Assembly (NCBI RefSeq): GCF_014836545.1
Contig: NZ_JACSQS010000018.1
Span: 10,685 to 44,334 of the forward strand
Reading direction: 5' to 3'
Source of the DNA: Stenotrophomonas lacuserhaii
GTDB taxonomy: Bacteria > Pseudomonadota > Gammaproteobacteria > Xanthomonadales > Xanthomonadaceae
Length of the DNA stretch: 33,650 nucleotides
This document shows positions 7,355 to 18,093 of the stretch, piece after piece. Each line of letters starts with the position of its first letter. The stretch's first letter is position 1. Position numbers and translations under genes: made by a program. The notes under the pieces were generated by a model. That model did no database searches, was not told the origin of the DNA, and saw only the letters and a list, made by a program, of their open reading frames with translations.

Positions 7355-7929
7355 GTCGGATTCTCCATCAGGGTTCTCAGCGCGTCGCGGGCACGCGCCA
7401 AGTGGGTCTTTACCGCGCCTTCGCTGCAGCCCATGGCGCGTGCGGTGGTGGCGCCGTCCAGGTCCTGCAGCACGCGCAGGGTGAAGGCTTCGCGCTGTCG
7501 CGGCGGCAGCGCGCGCAGCGCCTGCACCAGCACATCGTACTGTTCGCGCCCGGCATGGACGTCGGCCGGGCCCGGGCCCTCATCGGCCCAGTCCACCGGC
7601 TCACCGTCGCTATCCACGTTGTCGCGCCAGAACGGCAGGCGGAAGCGGCGACGGCGCTGCAGGTCGATCACCCGCCGGCGCAGGATGCTCCAGAACAGCG
7701 GCGGCCACTCGGCGGCCGGCTTTTCCCGGTAGTCCAGCATGCGGATCAGGCTGTCCTGCACCGCGTCCAGCGCATCCTCGCGATGGCGCAGGCCGGCCTC
7801 GGCGAAGCGGAACGCGCGCGGTCCCACCCCGGCCAGGAACTGGTCCAGCGATGCGGGCGGTGCGTCGGCGGTCGGGGCCAGGGGGCTGCTCACCAGCACA
7901 GGGTACGGGTCCTTCGTCGGGCTCACCAT
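7351..7929 (-). CDS. RNA polymerase sigma factor, ECF (sigma-70 family)
   Basis: About 192 residues from ATG 7929. A GTG at 7899 with AAGGA about 10 bases upstream is a credible alternative start. Region 2 is visible as LRHREDALDAVQDSLIRML with the promoter-melting segment WPPLFWSILRRRVIDLQRRR. Region 4 is LRALPPRQREAFTLRVLQDL followed by the helix-turn-helix TTARAMGCSEGAVKTHLARA. A 30-residue acidic linker separates them. Region 1 is absent, as expected for the ECF class. It is the first gene of an operon with the small membrane protein and the DUF3106 protein, transcribed away from pntAB. The target regulon cannot be read from the sequence, although self-regulation is common in such operons. 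Confidence 0.9.
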   Translation of the reverse strand: MVSPTKDPYPVLVSSPLAPTADAPPASLDQFLAGVGPRAFRFAEAGLRHREDALDAVQDSLIRMLDYREKPAAEWPPLFWSILRRRVIDLQRRRRFRLPFWRDNVDSDGEPVDWADEGPGPADVHAGREQYDVLVQALRALPPRQREAFTLRVLQDLDGATTARAMGCSEGAVKTHLARARDALRTLMENPT

Positions 7930-8025
7930 GGACAACGCGTGCAGGCAGCCTGCGTTGACAGCACAGCGCGCGCGGTTCAGCGCGTGGTTATGATGGGGCC
8001 TACATCCAGAGCGGGAGTCGTGCCG

Positions 8026-8346
8026 GTGAGTGACGGATTCGTGGCGCTGTACATCTTCATGCTGGCGGCCATCGCCGGCCATGTGATCATCTCGCGGGTG
8101 CCGGTGATCCTGCATACCCCGCTGATGTCCGGGTCGAACTTCATCCACGGCATCGTGCTGATCGGCGCGATGGTAGTGCTGGGCCACGCGCAGACGCCGC
8201 TGGAGAAGATCCTTGGGTTCGTCGCGGTGGTGCTGGGCGCAGGCAATGCCGCCGGCGGTTACGTGGTCACCGCGCGCATGCTGGAAATGTTCAAGCCCAG
8301 CGTCAAGCCGGCGCCCACCGACGCCGACAAGGAGCCGCAACCTTGA
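8026..8346 (+). CDS. pntAB: NAD(P) transhydrogenase subunit alpha, part 2 (membrane domain)
   Basis: This encodes 106 residues starting at GTG 8026, chosen because GCGGGAG lies 8 bases upstream. In-frame GTG 8020 and ATG 7990 are alternatives. The protein is almost entirely three or four transmembrane helices (FVALYIFMLAAIAGHVIISR, NFIHGIVLIGAMVVLG, ILGFVAVVLGAGNAAGGYVV) and ends in the typical RMLEMFKP. It is the small membrane part of the proton channel of transhydrogenase and assembles with PntB. It diverges from the sigma factor operon across a 96-base gap. Its stop overlaps the TTG start of pntB. Confidence 0.93.
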   Translation: MSDGFVALYIFMLAAIAGHVIISRVPVILHTPLMSGSNFIHGIVLIGAMVVLGHAQTPLEKILGFVAVVLGAGNAAGGYVVTARMLEMFKPSVKPAPTDADKEPQP

Positions 8347-9803
8347 ACGTCAGCACGCCTGAACTGCTGGATTGGCTGGTCAAGACCAGCTACCTCGTCG
8401 CTGCCACGCTGTTCCTGCTCGGCCTGCAGCGCATGGCCTCGCCGCTTACCGCCCGCAGCGGCATCCGCTGGGCCGGGCTGGGCATGCTGGTGGCCACCGT
8501 TGCCACCTTCTTCCTGCCCGAACTGCACAACATCCCGCTTATCCTGGTCGCGCTGGCGTTGGGCGGCGGATTGGCGTGGTGGTCAGCCGGCAAGGTCGCC
8601 ATCACCGACATGCCGCAGATGGTGGCGCTGTACAACGGCATGGGGGGCGGTTCGGCCGCGGCCATCGGTGCGGTGGAGCTGCTGCGCTGGTCGGCGCTGG
8701 CCAACCGCGATACCAGCCACTGGAGCGCGCAGGCGTTGGCCGACCTGGCCGCGCGCCAGCCTTCGGCGATGGTGCTGACGCTGGCAGTGACCGGTGCGGC
8801 CATCGGCGCGGTGTCGCTGTCCGGTTCGGTGATCGCCTGGGCGAAGCTGGACGGTCGCCTGGACCGGCGCATCACCTGGCCCGGCCAGCAGGCGCTGAAC
8901 ATGATCGTGGCGGTGGCCGTGGTGGTGCTGGGCATCATCGCCGCCAGCACGCTGGCACCCTGGGCGATCATCGCCTTCTTCGTGCTGGCCCTGGCGCTGG
9001 GCGTGCTGATGACCCTGCCGATCGGCGGGGCGGACATGCCGGTGGTGATCTCGCTGTACAACGCGTTCACCGGCCTGGCGGTGTCTTTCGAAGGCTATGT
9101 GCTGGGCAACGAGGCGCTGATCATCGCCGGCATGATGGTCGGTGCGGCCGGCATCCTGCTGACCCGGTTGATGGCCAAGGCGATGAACCGGCCGATCAGC
9201 AACGTGCTGTTCTCCAACTTCGGCGGTGGCGCGGGCGGCGAGGCGCAGGAAATCACCGGCGCGCAGAAGCCGATCGATGCCTCCGACGTGGCGGCGATGA
9301 TGGCCTTCGCCGAACGCGTGGTGATCGTGCCGGGCTACGGCATGGCCGTGGCCCAGGCGCAGCACAAGATCTGGGAGCTGGCGCAGCGGCTGATCGCGCG
9401 CGGGGTGAAGGTGAAGTTCGCCATCCATCCGGTGGCCGGCCGCATGCCCGGACACATGAACGTGCTGCTGGCCGAAGCCGGCGTGCCGTACGACCTGATC
9501 GCCGACATGGACGACATCAATCCGGAGTTCCCGAGCACGGACGTGGTGCTGGTGATCGGTGCCAACGATGTGGTCAATCCGGTGGCACGCACCGATCCGG
9601 CCAGCGTGATCTACGGCATGCCGATCCTGGATGTGGTCAATGCGCGCAACGTGGTGGTGATCAAGCGCGGGCGCGGTACCGGTTTTGCCGGGATCGAGAA
9701 TGCGCTGTTCTATGCGGACAACACCCGCATGCTGTACGGCGATGGGGCGGCGGCGGCGGGTTCGCTGGTCAGTGAGCTGAAGGGGCTGGATGGGGGGCAC
9801 TGA
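8343..9803 (+). CDS. pntB: NAD(P) transhydrogenase subunit beta
   Basis: This encodes 486 residues beginning at TTG 8343. The unusual start is supported by AAGGAG 8 bases upstream and by homology from the first helix (LLDWLVKTSYLVAATLFLLG). The TTG overlaps the pntAB stop (TTGA). The N-terminal half has about eight or nine membrane helices forming the proton path. The C-terminal 180 residues are the NADP(H)-binding domain III, with VVIVPGYGMAVAQAQHKIWE (GYGMAVAQAQ fingerprint), HPVAGRMPGHMNVLLAEAGV, VLVIGANDVVNP and the KRGRGTGFAGIENALFY loop. With PntAA and PntAB it supplies NADPH at the expense of the proton gradient. It is full length for the family. Confidence 0.96.
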   Translation: MNVSTPELLDWLVKTSYLVAATLFLLGLQRMASPLTARSGIRWAGLGMLVATVATFFLPELHNIPLILVALALGGGLAWWSAGKVAITDMPQMVALYNGMGGGSAAAIGAVELLRWSALANRDTSHWSAQALADLAARQPSAMVLTLAVTGAAIGAVSLSGSVIAWAKLDGRLDRRITWPGQQALNMIVAVAVVVLGIIAASTLAPWAIIAFFVLALALGVLMTLPIGGADMPVVISLYNAFTGLAVSFEGYVLGNEALIIAGMMVGAAGILLTRLMAKAMNRPISNVLFSNFGGGAGGEAQEITGAQKPIDASDVAAMMAFAERVVIVPGYGMAVAQAQHKIWELAQRLIARGVKVKFAIHPVAGRMPGHMNVLLAEAGVPYDLIADMDDINPEFPSTDVVLVIGANDVVNPVARTDPASVIYGMPILDVVNARNVVVIKRGRGTGFAGIENALFYADNTRMLYGDGAAAAGSLVSELKGLDGGH

Positions 9804-9824
9804 GCCCCCTCCCCCGCAAGGGAA

Positions 9825-9847
9825 TGACGGCCAGCGGCCGTCACTAC
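9825..9847 (-). repeat. SMAG-type repeat
   Basis: TGACGGCC-AGC-GGCCGTCA stem with CTAC on the right, so GTAG leads on the minus strand. It is 22 bases after the pntB stop. Confidence 0.8.
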
Positions 9848-9861
9848 CGGGGACCACAACG

Positions 9862-9884
9862 GTAGCGCCGGGCCATGCCCGGCG
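9862..9884 (+). repeat. SMAG-type repeat
   Basis: GTAG at 9862-9865 is followed by the stem CGCCGGGC/GCCCGGCG. It faces the copy at 9825-9847 head to head, with 14 bases between them. Confidence 0.85.
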
Positions 9885-9905
9885 AGCGCAGCGGAAAGCA
9901 ACAGC

Positions 9906-9930
9906 GTGACGACCAACGGTCGTCACCCAC
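9906..9930 (-). repeat. SMAG-type repeat with altered foot
   Basis: GTGACGACC-AAC-GGTCGTCAC stem. The foot reads CCAC instead of CTAC. Its right half forms the beginning of the 20-bp tandem repeat that follows. Confidence 0.7.
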
Positions 9931-10020
9931 CAAAGCCGCCCGTCACCCACCAAAGCCGCCCGTCACCCACCAAAGCCGCCCGTCACCCACCAAAGCCGGT
10001 CGTCACCCGCCGAACCTGCC
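9921..10020. repeat. 20-bp tandem repeat, five units
   Basis: The unit CGTCACCCACCAAAGCCGCC occurs at 9921, 9941 and 9961 without change. At 9981 it ends GGT, and a degraded fifth copy is at 10001-10020. The period is exactly 20 bases. Each unit starts with the CGTCACC half-arm of the SMAG just upstream, so the array probably grew by slippage from that repeat's flank. It ends 10 bases before the stop of the convergent membrane protein gene. Confidence 0.9.
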
Positions 10021-10029
10021 GGCGCTGCG

Positions 10030-10461
10030 TCAGAGGCGCTTCTGCCAGCCCAGCCATGCCGCGAACACCAGCGCCACCGGCAGCCACAGCCAGTCGGCGG
10101 TGACGTTGGCCAGCCCCACCAGCGTCCACGCCAGATGCGGGCCCATGCGCAGTGCGGACTCCCAGGGAGTCAGCCCCATCGATCCGCCCAGCCACGCGCT
10201 GGCGATGCTCCACCAGGCCAGCGCCGTCACCAGCAGTGTGCCGCCGGCCACCAGCAGGGCGCGCAGCACGCCGCCGCGCAGGGTGCCCAGGCGCAGCATG
10301 AACAGCAGTTCCAGCGCCACCACGATCGCCATCCAACCCAGCTGGCGGCCGGTCATCAATGCGAAGAACACCCAGGCCAGCAGGGCCGTGCCAGCGCCGA
10401 TCAGGTACATCACGGGCCAGAGCCAGGACACGGTCCTGGTGCGTACAGCAGGAGAGGGCAT
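10030..10461 (-). CDS. Small integral membrane protein of unknown function
   Basis: This encodes 143 residues from ATG 10461. About four transmembrane helices can be drawn: VMYLIGAGTALLAWVFFALM, QLGWMAIVVALELLFML, ALLVAGGTLLVTALAWWSIA, and a C-terminal pair TADWLWLPVALVFAAWLGW. There is no signal peptide, cofactor site or conserved charged motif that I recognise. It is a single gene divergent from sufT, and I cannot name its role. Confidence 0.75.
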   Translation of the reverse strand: MPSPAVRTRTVSWLWPVMYLIGAGTALLAWVFFALMTGRQLGWMAIVVALELLFMLRLGTLRGGVLRALLVAGGTLLVTALAWWSIASAWLGGSMGLTPWESALRMGPHLAWTLVGLANVTADWLWLPVALVFAAWLGWQKRL

Positions 10462-10582
10462 GCGGATTTCCCTTTGGATGCCAACAGGATACTGGGTTTG
10501 CCGCAGTGCACGGGCGGGCGCCGGGCCGCTGGGCTAAAATGTCGCCTTGCGCGGCGCGTCCGCAGCCCCCAGATCGAGCCTC

Positions 10583-11134
10583 ATGTATTCCCGTAGCAGT
10601 GAACCAGTCCACTTCGAACGCGACTGCGAGGCCGTCATGGTCCCGCAGGGCGAAACGGTGACCCTGCCCGCCGGCAGCTATGGCTATATCACCCAGGCCT
10701 TGGGTGGCAGCTATACGGTGTTCGTCGAAGGCAACCTGTTCCGCATCGCGGGGCGGGATGGCGATGCCATCGGCAAGGAGGCCCCGGCACCGCTGGAGCT
10801 GCCTGACGACGCCAGCGATGAACAGGTCGAACAACTGGTGTGGCAGCAGCTGCGCACCTGCTTCGACCCGGAGATCCCGTTCAACATCGTCGACCTCGGC
10901 CTGGTCTACGAAGTGGAGCTCAAGCACCTGGACGATGGCCGCCGCGAGGTCGACGTCAAGATGACCCTGACCGCGCCCGGCTGCGGCATGGGCGACATCC
11001 TGGTCGACGACGTGCGCAGCAAGCTGGAAATCATCCCCACCGTGGCCGAGGCCGACGTGGAACTGGTGTTCGATCCACCATGGGGCCGCCACATGATGTC
11101 CGAGTCGGCGCGCCTGGAAACCGGCATGCTCTGA
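10583..11134 (+). CDS. sufT: Fe-S cluster assembly protein SufT (DUF59/MIP18 family)
   Basis: This encodes 183 residues from ATG 10583. The frame opens earlier at 10547, but homology starts at MYSRSSEPVHFERDC. The N-terminal 75 residues are the SufT-specific beta-rich part (VMVPQGETVTLPAGSYGYIT). The C-terminal part, from about residue 85, is the DUF59/MIP18 domain with FDPEIPFNIVDLGLVYEVEL, the motif LTAPGCGMGDILVDDVRSKL and FDPPWGRHMMS. SufT-type proteins act as accessory factors in cytoplasmic iron-sulphur cluster maturation. A TAAAAT (10535-10540) upstream could be a -10 element. ilvE follows 66 bases downstream in the same direction and may be co-transcribed. The suf operon itself is not in the window. 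Confidence 0.9.
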   Translation: MYSRSSEPVHFERDCEAVMVPQGETVTLPAGSYGYITQALGGSYTVFVEGNLFRIAGRDGDAIGKEAPAPLELPDDASDEQVEQLVWQQLRTCFDPEIPFNIVDLGLVYEVELKHLDDGRREVDVKMTLTAPGCGMGDILVDDVRSKLEIIPTVAEADVELVFDPPWGRHMMSESARLETGML

Positions 11135-11200
11135 CCCGACCGTACGCCGCCCGCGTGGTGGAATCCCGGTAACAACCGCAACCAGAACAGGAAACATCCG

Positions 11201-12295
11201 GTGTCCCAGTCCAACATCAGCTTCGACGTCACCCGCTCGGCCCATCCGCGCAGCGCCGATGAGCGCGCCGCCATCCTGGAAAAGCCGGGCTTCGGCCTGC
11301 ATTTCACCGACCACATGGTGGAAGTGCGCTGGGACAAGGACACCGGCTGGCACAACGCCAACGTGCGCCCGTACGGCCCGCTGCTGCTGGATCCGGCCGC
11401 CGCGGTGCTGCATTACGGCCAGGAAATCTTCGAAGGCATCAAGGCATACCGGCATGCCGACGGCTCGGTGTGGACCTTCCGTCCCGATGCCAATGGCCGT
11501 CGCCTGCAGCGTTCGGCGCAGCGCCTGGCGCTGCCGGAACTGCCGGTGGACATCTTCGTTGAATCGTTGAAGCAGCTGGTCGCGCTGGACAAGGACTGGG
11601 TGCCGTCGGCCGACGAATCCAGCCTGTACTTCCGTCCGTTCATGATCGGCGATGAAGCCTTCCTCGGCGTGCGCGGCGCGCACAAGGCCGGTTACTACGT
11701 GATCGCCAGCCCGGCCGGCCCGTACTTCGCCAAGGGCGTGGCGCCGGTGTCGATCTGGTTGTCCACCGAGTACGCGCGTGCGGCCAAGGGCGGCACCGGC
11801 GCAGCCAAGTGCGGCGGCAACTATGCCGCCTCGCTGCTGCCGCAGCAGAAGGCGCAGGCGCAGGGCTGCTCGCAGGTGCTGTTCCTGGACCCCACCGAAG
11901 GCAAGTACCTGGAAGAACTGGGCGGCATGAATGTCTTCCTGGTCTACAAGGACGGCACCCTGGTGACCCCGCAGTTGTCGGGCAGCATCCTGGAAGGCAT
12001 CACCCGCGAAAGCATCCTGCAGCTGGCGCGCGACCGTGGCATGAAGGTGGAAGAGCGCAAGGTCAGCATCGATGAGTGGAAGCAGGGCGTGGCGTCGGGC
12101 GAGATCACCGAAGTGTTCGCCTGCGGCACCGCGGCGGTGGTGACCCCGATCGGCCAGCTGAAGGGCGAAGGCTTCGAAGTCGGCGACATCAACGCGCCGG
12201 CCGGCGAAGTGACCCTGTCGCTGCGCAAGGAACTGACCGACATCCAGTACGGCCGCCTGCCGGACCGCCACGGCTGGCTGGTCAAGCTCGCCTGA
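11201..12295 (+). CDS. ilvE: Branched-chain amino acid aminotransferase (class IV PLP enzyme, BCAT type II)
   Basis: This encodes 364 residues from GTG 11201, with CAGGAA about 9 bases upstream. It catalyses the last step of leucine, isoleucine and valine synthesis (and the first step of breakdown), swapping the amino group with 2-oxoglutarate. Fold-type IV features are clear: HYGQEIFEGIKAYR at about residues 71-84, FRPFMIGDEAFLGV, and the PLP lysine K203 in GTGAAKCGGNYAASLLPQQ. QVLFLDPTEGKYLEELGGMN, the SILEGITRESILQLARDRGM segment and FACGTAAVVTPIGQL follow. The length and motifs match the large, eukaryote-like BCAT group rather than the 310-residue E. coli IlvE form. A terminator hairpin follows at 12342. 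Confidence 0.96.
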   Translation: MSQSNISFDVTRSAHPRSADERAAILEKPGFGLHFTDHMVEVRWDKDTGWHNANVRPYGPLLLDPAAAVLHYGQEIFEGIKAYRHADGSVWTFRPDANGRRLQRSAQRLALPELPVDIFVESLKQLVALDKDWVPSADESSLYFRPFMIGDEAFLGVRGAHKAGYYVIASPAGPYFAKGVAPVSIWLSTEYARAAKGGTGAAKCGGNYAASLLPQQKAQAQGCSQVLFLDPTEGKYLEELGGMNVFLVYKDGTLVTPQLSGSILEGITRESILQLARDRGMKVEERKVSIDEWKQGVASGEITEVFACGTAAVVTPIGQLKGEGFEVGDINAPAGEVTLSLRKELTDIQYGRLPDRHGWLVKLA

Positions 12296-12307
12296 CCGGC
12301 TGCAACC

Positions 12308-12331
12308 GCCAGCGCCGAGCCATGCTCGGCG
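12308..12331 (+). repeat. SMAG-type repeat lacking the GTAG foot
   Basis: Stem GCGCCGAGC/GCTCGGCG around CAT, 12 bases after the ilvE stop. The expected GTAG reads GCCA here, so this is a decayed copy. Confidence 0.7.
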
Positions 12332-12341
12332 GATGTGCCCG

Positions 12342-12369
12342 AAAGCCCGTCCCTGTGACGGGCTTTTTT
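12342..12369 (+). terminator. Rho-independent terminator of ilvE
   Basis: AAAGCCCGTC (12342-12351), loop CCTGT, GACGGGCTTT (12357-12366), then more T. This is a classical GC stem with a T tract, about 45 bases after the ilvE stop. Confidence 0.92.
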
Positions 12370-12685
12370 ATTGGCGGTCGATGTCGGCACGGTCATGCCC
12401 GGACAGGCCAAGGACAGCCGGGAACTGTGAAGGACCGGTGAAAGCTCCTTCACCTTTACAAATTTTAGACACCAGAAGTCTCACTTCCGACATTTCATGT
12501 CACTGAAGTGGGGCTGAAACATTGTCGCGAATGGCTCTAACCGACTAGCTTCGACCTTGTGGACAGCGCACGGGGGACTGTCCGCCCCGGTACCGATTCC
12601 CGCCAGTGCAGCGCAGCCTGCGAATCGCGACCGGCGCCCTCTGCCGAATCCGGCATCCATGCCAGAACCCAGAAAAGGAAATCCG
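12370..12685 (+). promoter_or_regulatory. Leader/promoter region of the first protease gene
   Basis: 316 bases without a gene. It holds a hairpin with perfect 8-bp arms, GTGAAGGA (12427-12434) and TCCTTCAC (12446-12453) with an 11-base loop. An unusually AT-rich patch follows (TTTACAAATTTTAGAC, about 12454-12469), the best promoter-like stretch here. TGTGA at 12426-12430 resembles half of a CRP/Clp site, but no matching second half is present. AAAAGGA at 12674-12680 is the ribosome binding site. I cannot fix a transcription start. Confidence 0.4.
12427..12453. repeat. Perfect 8-bp inverted repeat upstream of the protease cluster
   Basis: GTGAAGGA and TCCTTCAC separated by 11 bases, directly 5' of the AT-rich patch. 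It could be an operator or a weak hairpin. Confidence 0.45.
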
Positions 12686-14437
<1,752 letters not shown>

Positions 14438-14736
14438 CGGAAGTCGTTCCAGCGTGTCTCCCGACGCCCCGGCCCTGCCGGGGCGTCGTCGTATCGGCCT
14501 GACCTTGGCGGTGCCCTGCGGTCGGGCGTTACGGCGACTCCATTAACGGAGACCACCTCGGCGCAGCTACGGCTTTTCCCGATGATGGGCGGCGTTGCAG
14601 GCGCGCAGCATGAGCGTGCCGGTTACGCCGTGACGGTGTTGAATGCCGATCATCGCGTCGCCAGTGACAATGCCTGCTGCGGCTTTTTTCCTCTGCGCAG
14701 TGACAGGTGTCGTCCCACTGCGAGGAGTCAGCAAAC
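14438..14736 (+). promoter_or_regulatory. Spacer between protease genes 1 and 2
   Basis: 299 bases with a terminator-like hairpin near its left end (14463-14487) and GAGGAG (14722-14727), the ribosome binding site of gene 2. The length and the hairpin suggest that gene 2 has its own promoter, although I cannot point to convincing -35/-10 boxes. Confidence 0.4.
14463..14487. terminator. Strong GC hairpin after protease gene 1
   Basis: GACGCCCCGGC (14463-14473), loop CCT, GCCGGGGCGTC (14477-14487): 11 perfect base pairs. There is no clear T tract, so termination efficiency is uncertain. Confidence 0.65.
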
Positions 14737-16500
<1,764 letters not shown>

Positions 16501-16667
16501 CGCGCCGCTTCGTCGCACGCACGGGTCGAGCCCGCCGGCGAACCGGACAGGGAGAAAGTTTCACCTTTCCCGTGCCATGTGCCGGGAGCCAGGCGGGTGG
16601 ATGCCCGATACCCGCCGCAGGTGCACAAGCACACGATCGACTGGCCACAAACCAAAGGAGGCTCCAG

Positions 16668-18047
16668 ATGAAAATACCCTGCCAGAAAACGTTCCTGTCA
16701 CCTGCCATTGCCTGTGTGCTGATGGCGATGTCCAGCGCATCGGCCCATGCCGGCGACGTAGATCTTTCCGGCCTTGTGCAGTCGGACACCCATCAGCAGT
16801 TCATCGTGCACCTGCGTGACGGCAGTGCACTGCGCGAGAAAGAAGGCGCGATGCAGGCGGCGCTGGGCCGTGCCGGATCCAGTCTGCGCATGGCAACCGG
16901 CGGCATGCAGGTGCTGCGCCGGATGGCCACCGGGCCGATGGTGGTGCGCGCCGGAAAAGCGCTGGACCGCGCGCAGGCCGGTGCCTGGATGGCGGCCATG
17001 GCGAGCGATCCGGACGTGGACCACGTCCAGGTGGATCGCATCCTGAAGCCGGCGCTGGATCCCGACGATCCGCGCTTGAACGAACAGTGGGGCTTCTCCA
17101 ACAGTGCCGCATCACTCAACGTGCGGCCGGCGTGGGACAAGGCCACCGGCGCCGGGCAGGTGGTGGCGATCATCGACACCGGCCGCACCCGCCATCCGGA
17201 ACTGGACGCCAATACGCTTCCGGGCTATGACTTCATCAGCAACGGCAGCATGGCCGGCGACGGCAACGGTCGGGATGACAACCCGGAAGACACCGGCGAC
17301 AGCCAGTGGGGCCAACCCTCCAGCTGGCATGGCACCCACGTCGCCGGCACCGTTGCTGCAGCCACGAACAATGGGCAGGGGGTCGCTGGAACGGCCTTCG
17401 ACGCCAAACTGGTGCATGTCCGCGTCCTCGGCAAGGGCGGCGGTTACACGTCGGACATCGCCGACGGCATGGTGTGGGCCGCGGGCGGCACCGTCAGGGG
17501 CATTCCGCGCAATGCAAATCCCGCCAAAGTGCTGAACCTTTCGCTGGGCGGCCAGGGTGCATGCGATCGCGCATCGCAGGCCGCCGTGGACGGCGCGATC
17601 CAGGCCGGGGCAACGGTGGTTGTCGCAGCGGGAAACAGCAATGCCGATGTCTCGCGCTTCACCCCGGCCAACTGCCGTGGGGTGGTAGCGGTGGCGGCCA
17701 CGACCGCGCGCGGTGCACGCGCCGGTTTCTCCAACCATGGCAGGGGAATCACCCTGGCAGCACCTGGTGAGAACATCCTTTCCACCTTGAACAGTGGACG
17801 CACCTCGCCGGGTGCGCCTGCCTATGCCGCCTATAACGGTACCTCGATGGCGGCCCCGCACGTCGCCGGCGTCGTGGCGCTGATGCAGTCGGCTGTGGAT
17901 GGCCGTCTTACGCCTGCGCAGGTCACCGATATCCTGAAAGAGACCGCGCGCCCGTTGCTGGTCGCTTGCCCGCAGGGCTGCGGAGCAGGCATGGCAGATG
18001 CCGACTCCGCCGTGGACCGGTCCATCGAAGTGGTGGCATCGCAGTGA
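16668..18047 (+). CDS. Secreted subtilisin-like serine protease (S8), third tandem copy without C-terminal domain
   Basis: This encodes 459 residues from ATG 16668, with a very good AAAGGAG 7 bases upstream. Signal peptide about 1-28 (LMAMSSASAHA|GD). The propeptide shares VDLSGL and HQQFIVHLRDGS with the other copies. The triad is complete: D170, H221, S393, with oxyanion N323 (VVVAAGNS), so activity is expected. Differences from copies 1 and 2: the PPC domain is absent (the protein stops 66 residues after the catalytic Ser). The loop carrying C226 is shortened to GDSQWGQPSSW with no Cys, and its partner position reads GKGGGY instead of GKCGGY. After the catalytic Asp it has DTGRTRHPE instead of DTGITxHPD. 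Cysteines C299/C336 and C434/C438 remain. The clean end, with only 46 bases to the next gene, argues against a recent frameshift. S. maltophilia has other StmPr-type enzymes, but I cannot assign this one. Confidence 0.87.
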   Translation: MKIPCQKTFLSPAIACVLMAMSSASAHAGDVDLSGLVQSDTHQQFIVHLRDGSALREKEGAMQAALGRAGSSLRMATGGMQVLRRMATGPMVVRAGKALDRAQAGAWMAAMASDPDVDHVQVDRILKPALDPDDPRLNEQWGFSNSAASLNVRPAWDKATGAGQVVAIIDTGRTRHPELDANTLPGYDFISNGSMAGDGNGRDDNPEDTGDSQWGQPSSWHGTHVAGTVAAATNNGQGVAGTAFDAKLVHVRVLGKGGGYTSDIADGMVWAAGGTVRGIPRNANPAKVLNLSLGGQGACDRASQAAVDGAIQAGATVVVAAGNSNADVSRFTPANCRGVVAVAATTARGARAGFSNHGRGITLAAPGENILSTLNSGRTSPGAPAYAAYNGTSMAAPHVAGVVALMQSAVDGRLTPAQVTDILKETARPLLVACPQGCGAGMADADSAVDRSIEVVASQ

Positions 18048-18060
18048 GGTGATGCAGCGC

Positions 18061-18087
18061 AGGAGCCGCCCGGGAGGGGCGGCTCCT
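18061..18087. terminator. Bidirectional terminator-like hairpin between convergent genes
   Basis: AGGAGCCGCCC (18061-18071), loop GGGAG, GGGCGGCTCCT (18077-18087): 11 perfect pairs. It lies between the stop of protease 3 and the stop of the asparaginase-like gene. Confidence 0.8.
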
Positions 18088-18093
18088 GAGCGG

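Noticed and set aside
7237..8025. Long N-terminal extension of the pntAB frame upstream to 7237
   Set aside because: The extension is antisense to the sigma factor gene and has non-native composition; PntAB homology and a ribosome binding site start at GTG 8026.
9921..10020. CRISPR or iteron origin
   Set aside because: Units are directly adjacent with no spacers and there is no replication initiator gene nearby; it is a simple tandem repeat.
16572..16667. Upstream extension of the third protease
   Set aside because: The added residues precede a normal signal peptide and the AAAGGAG site fits ATG 16668.
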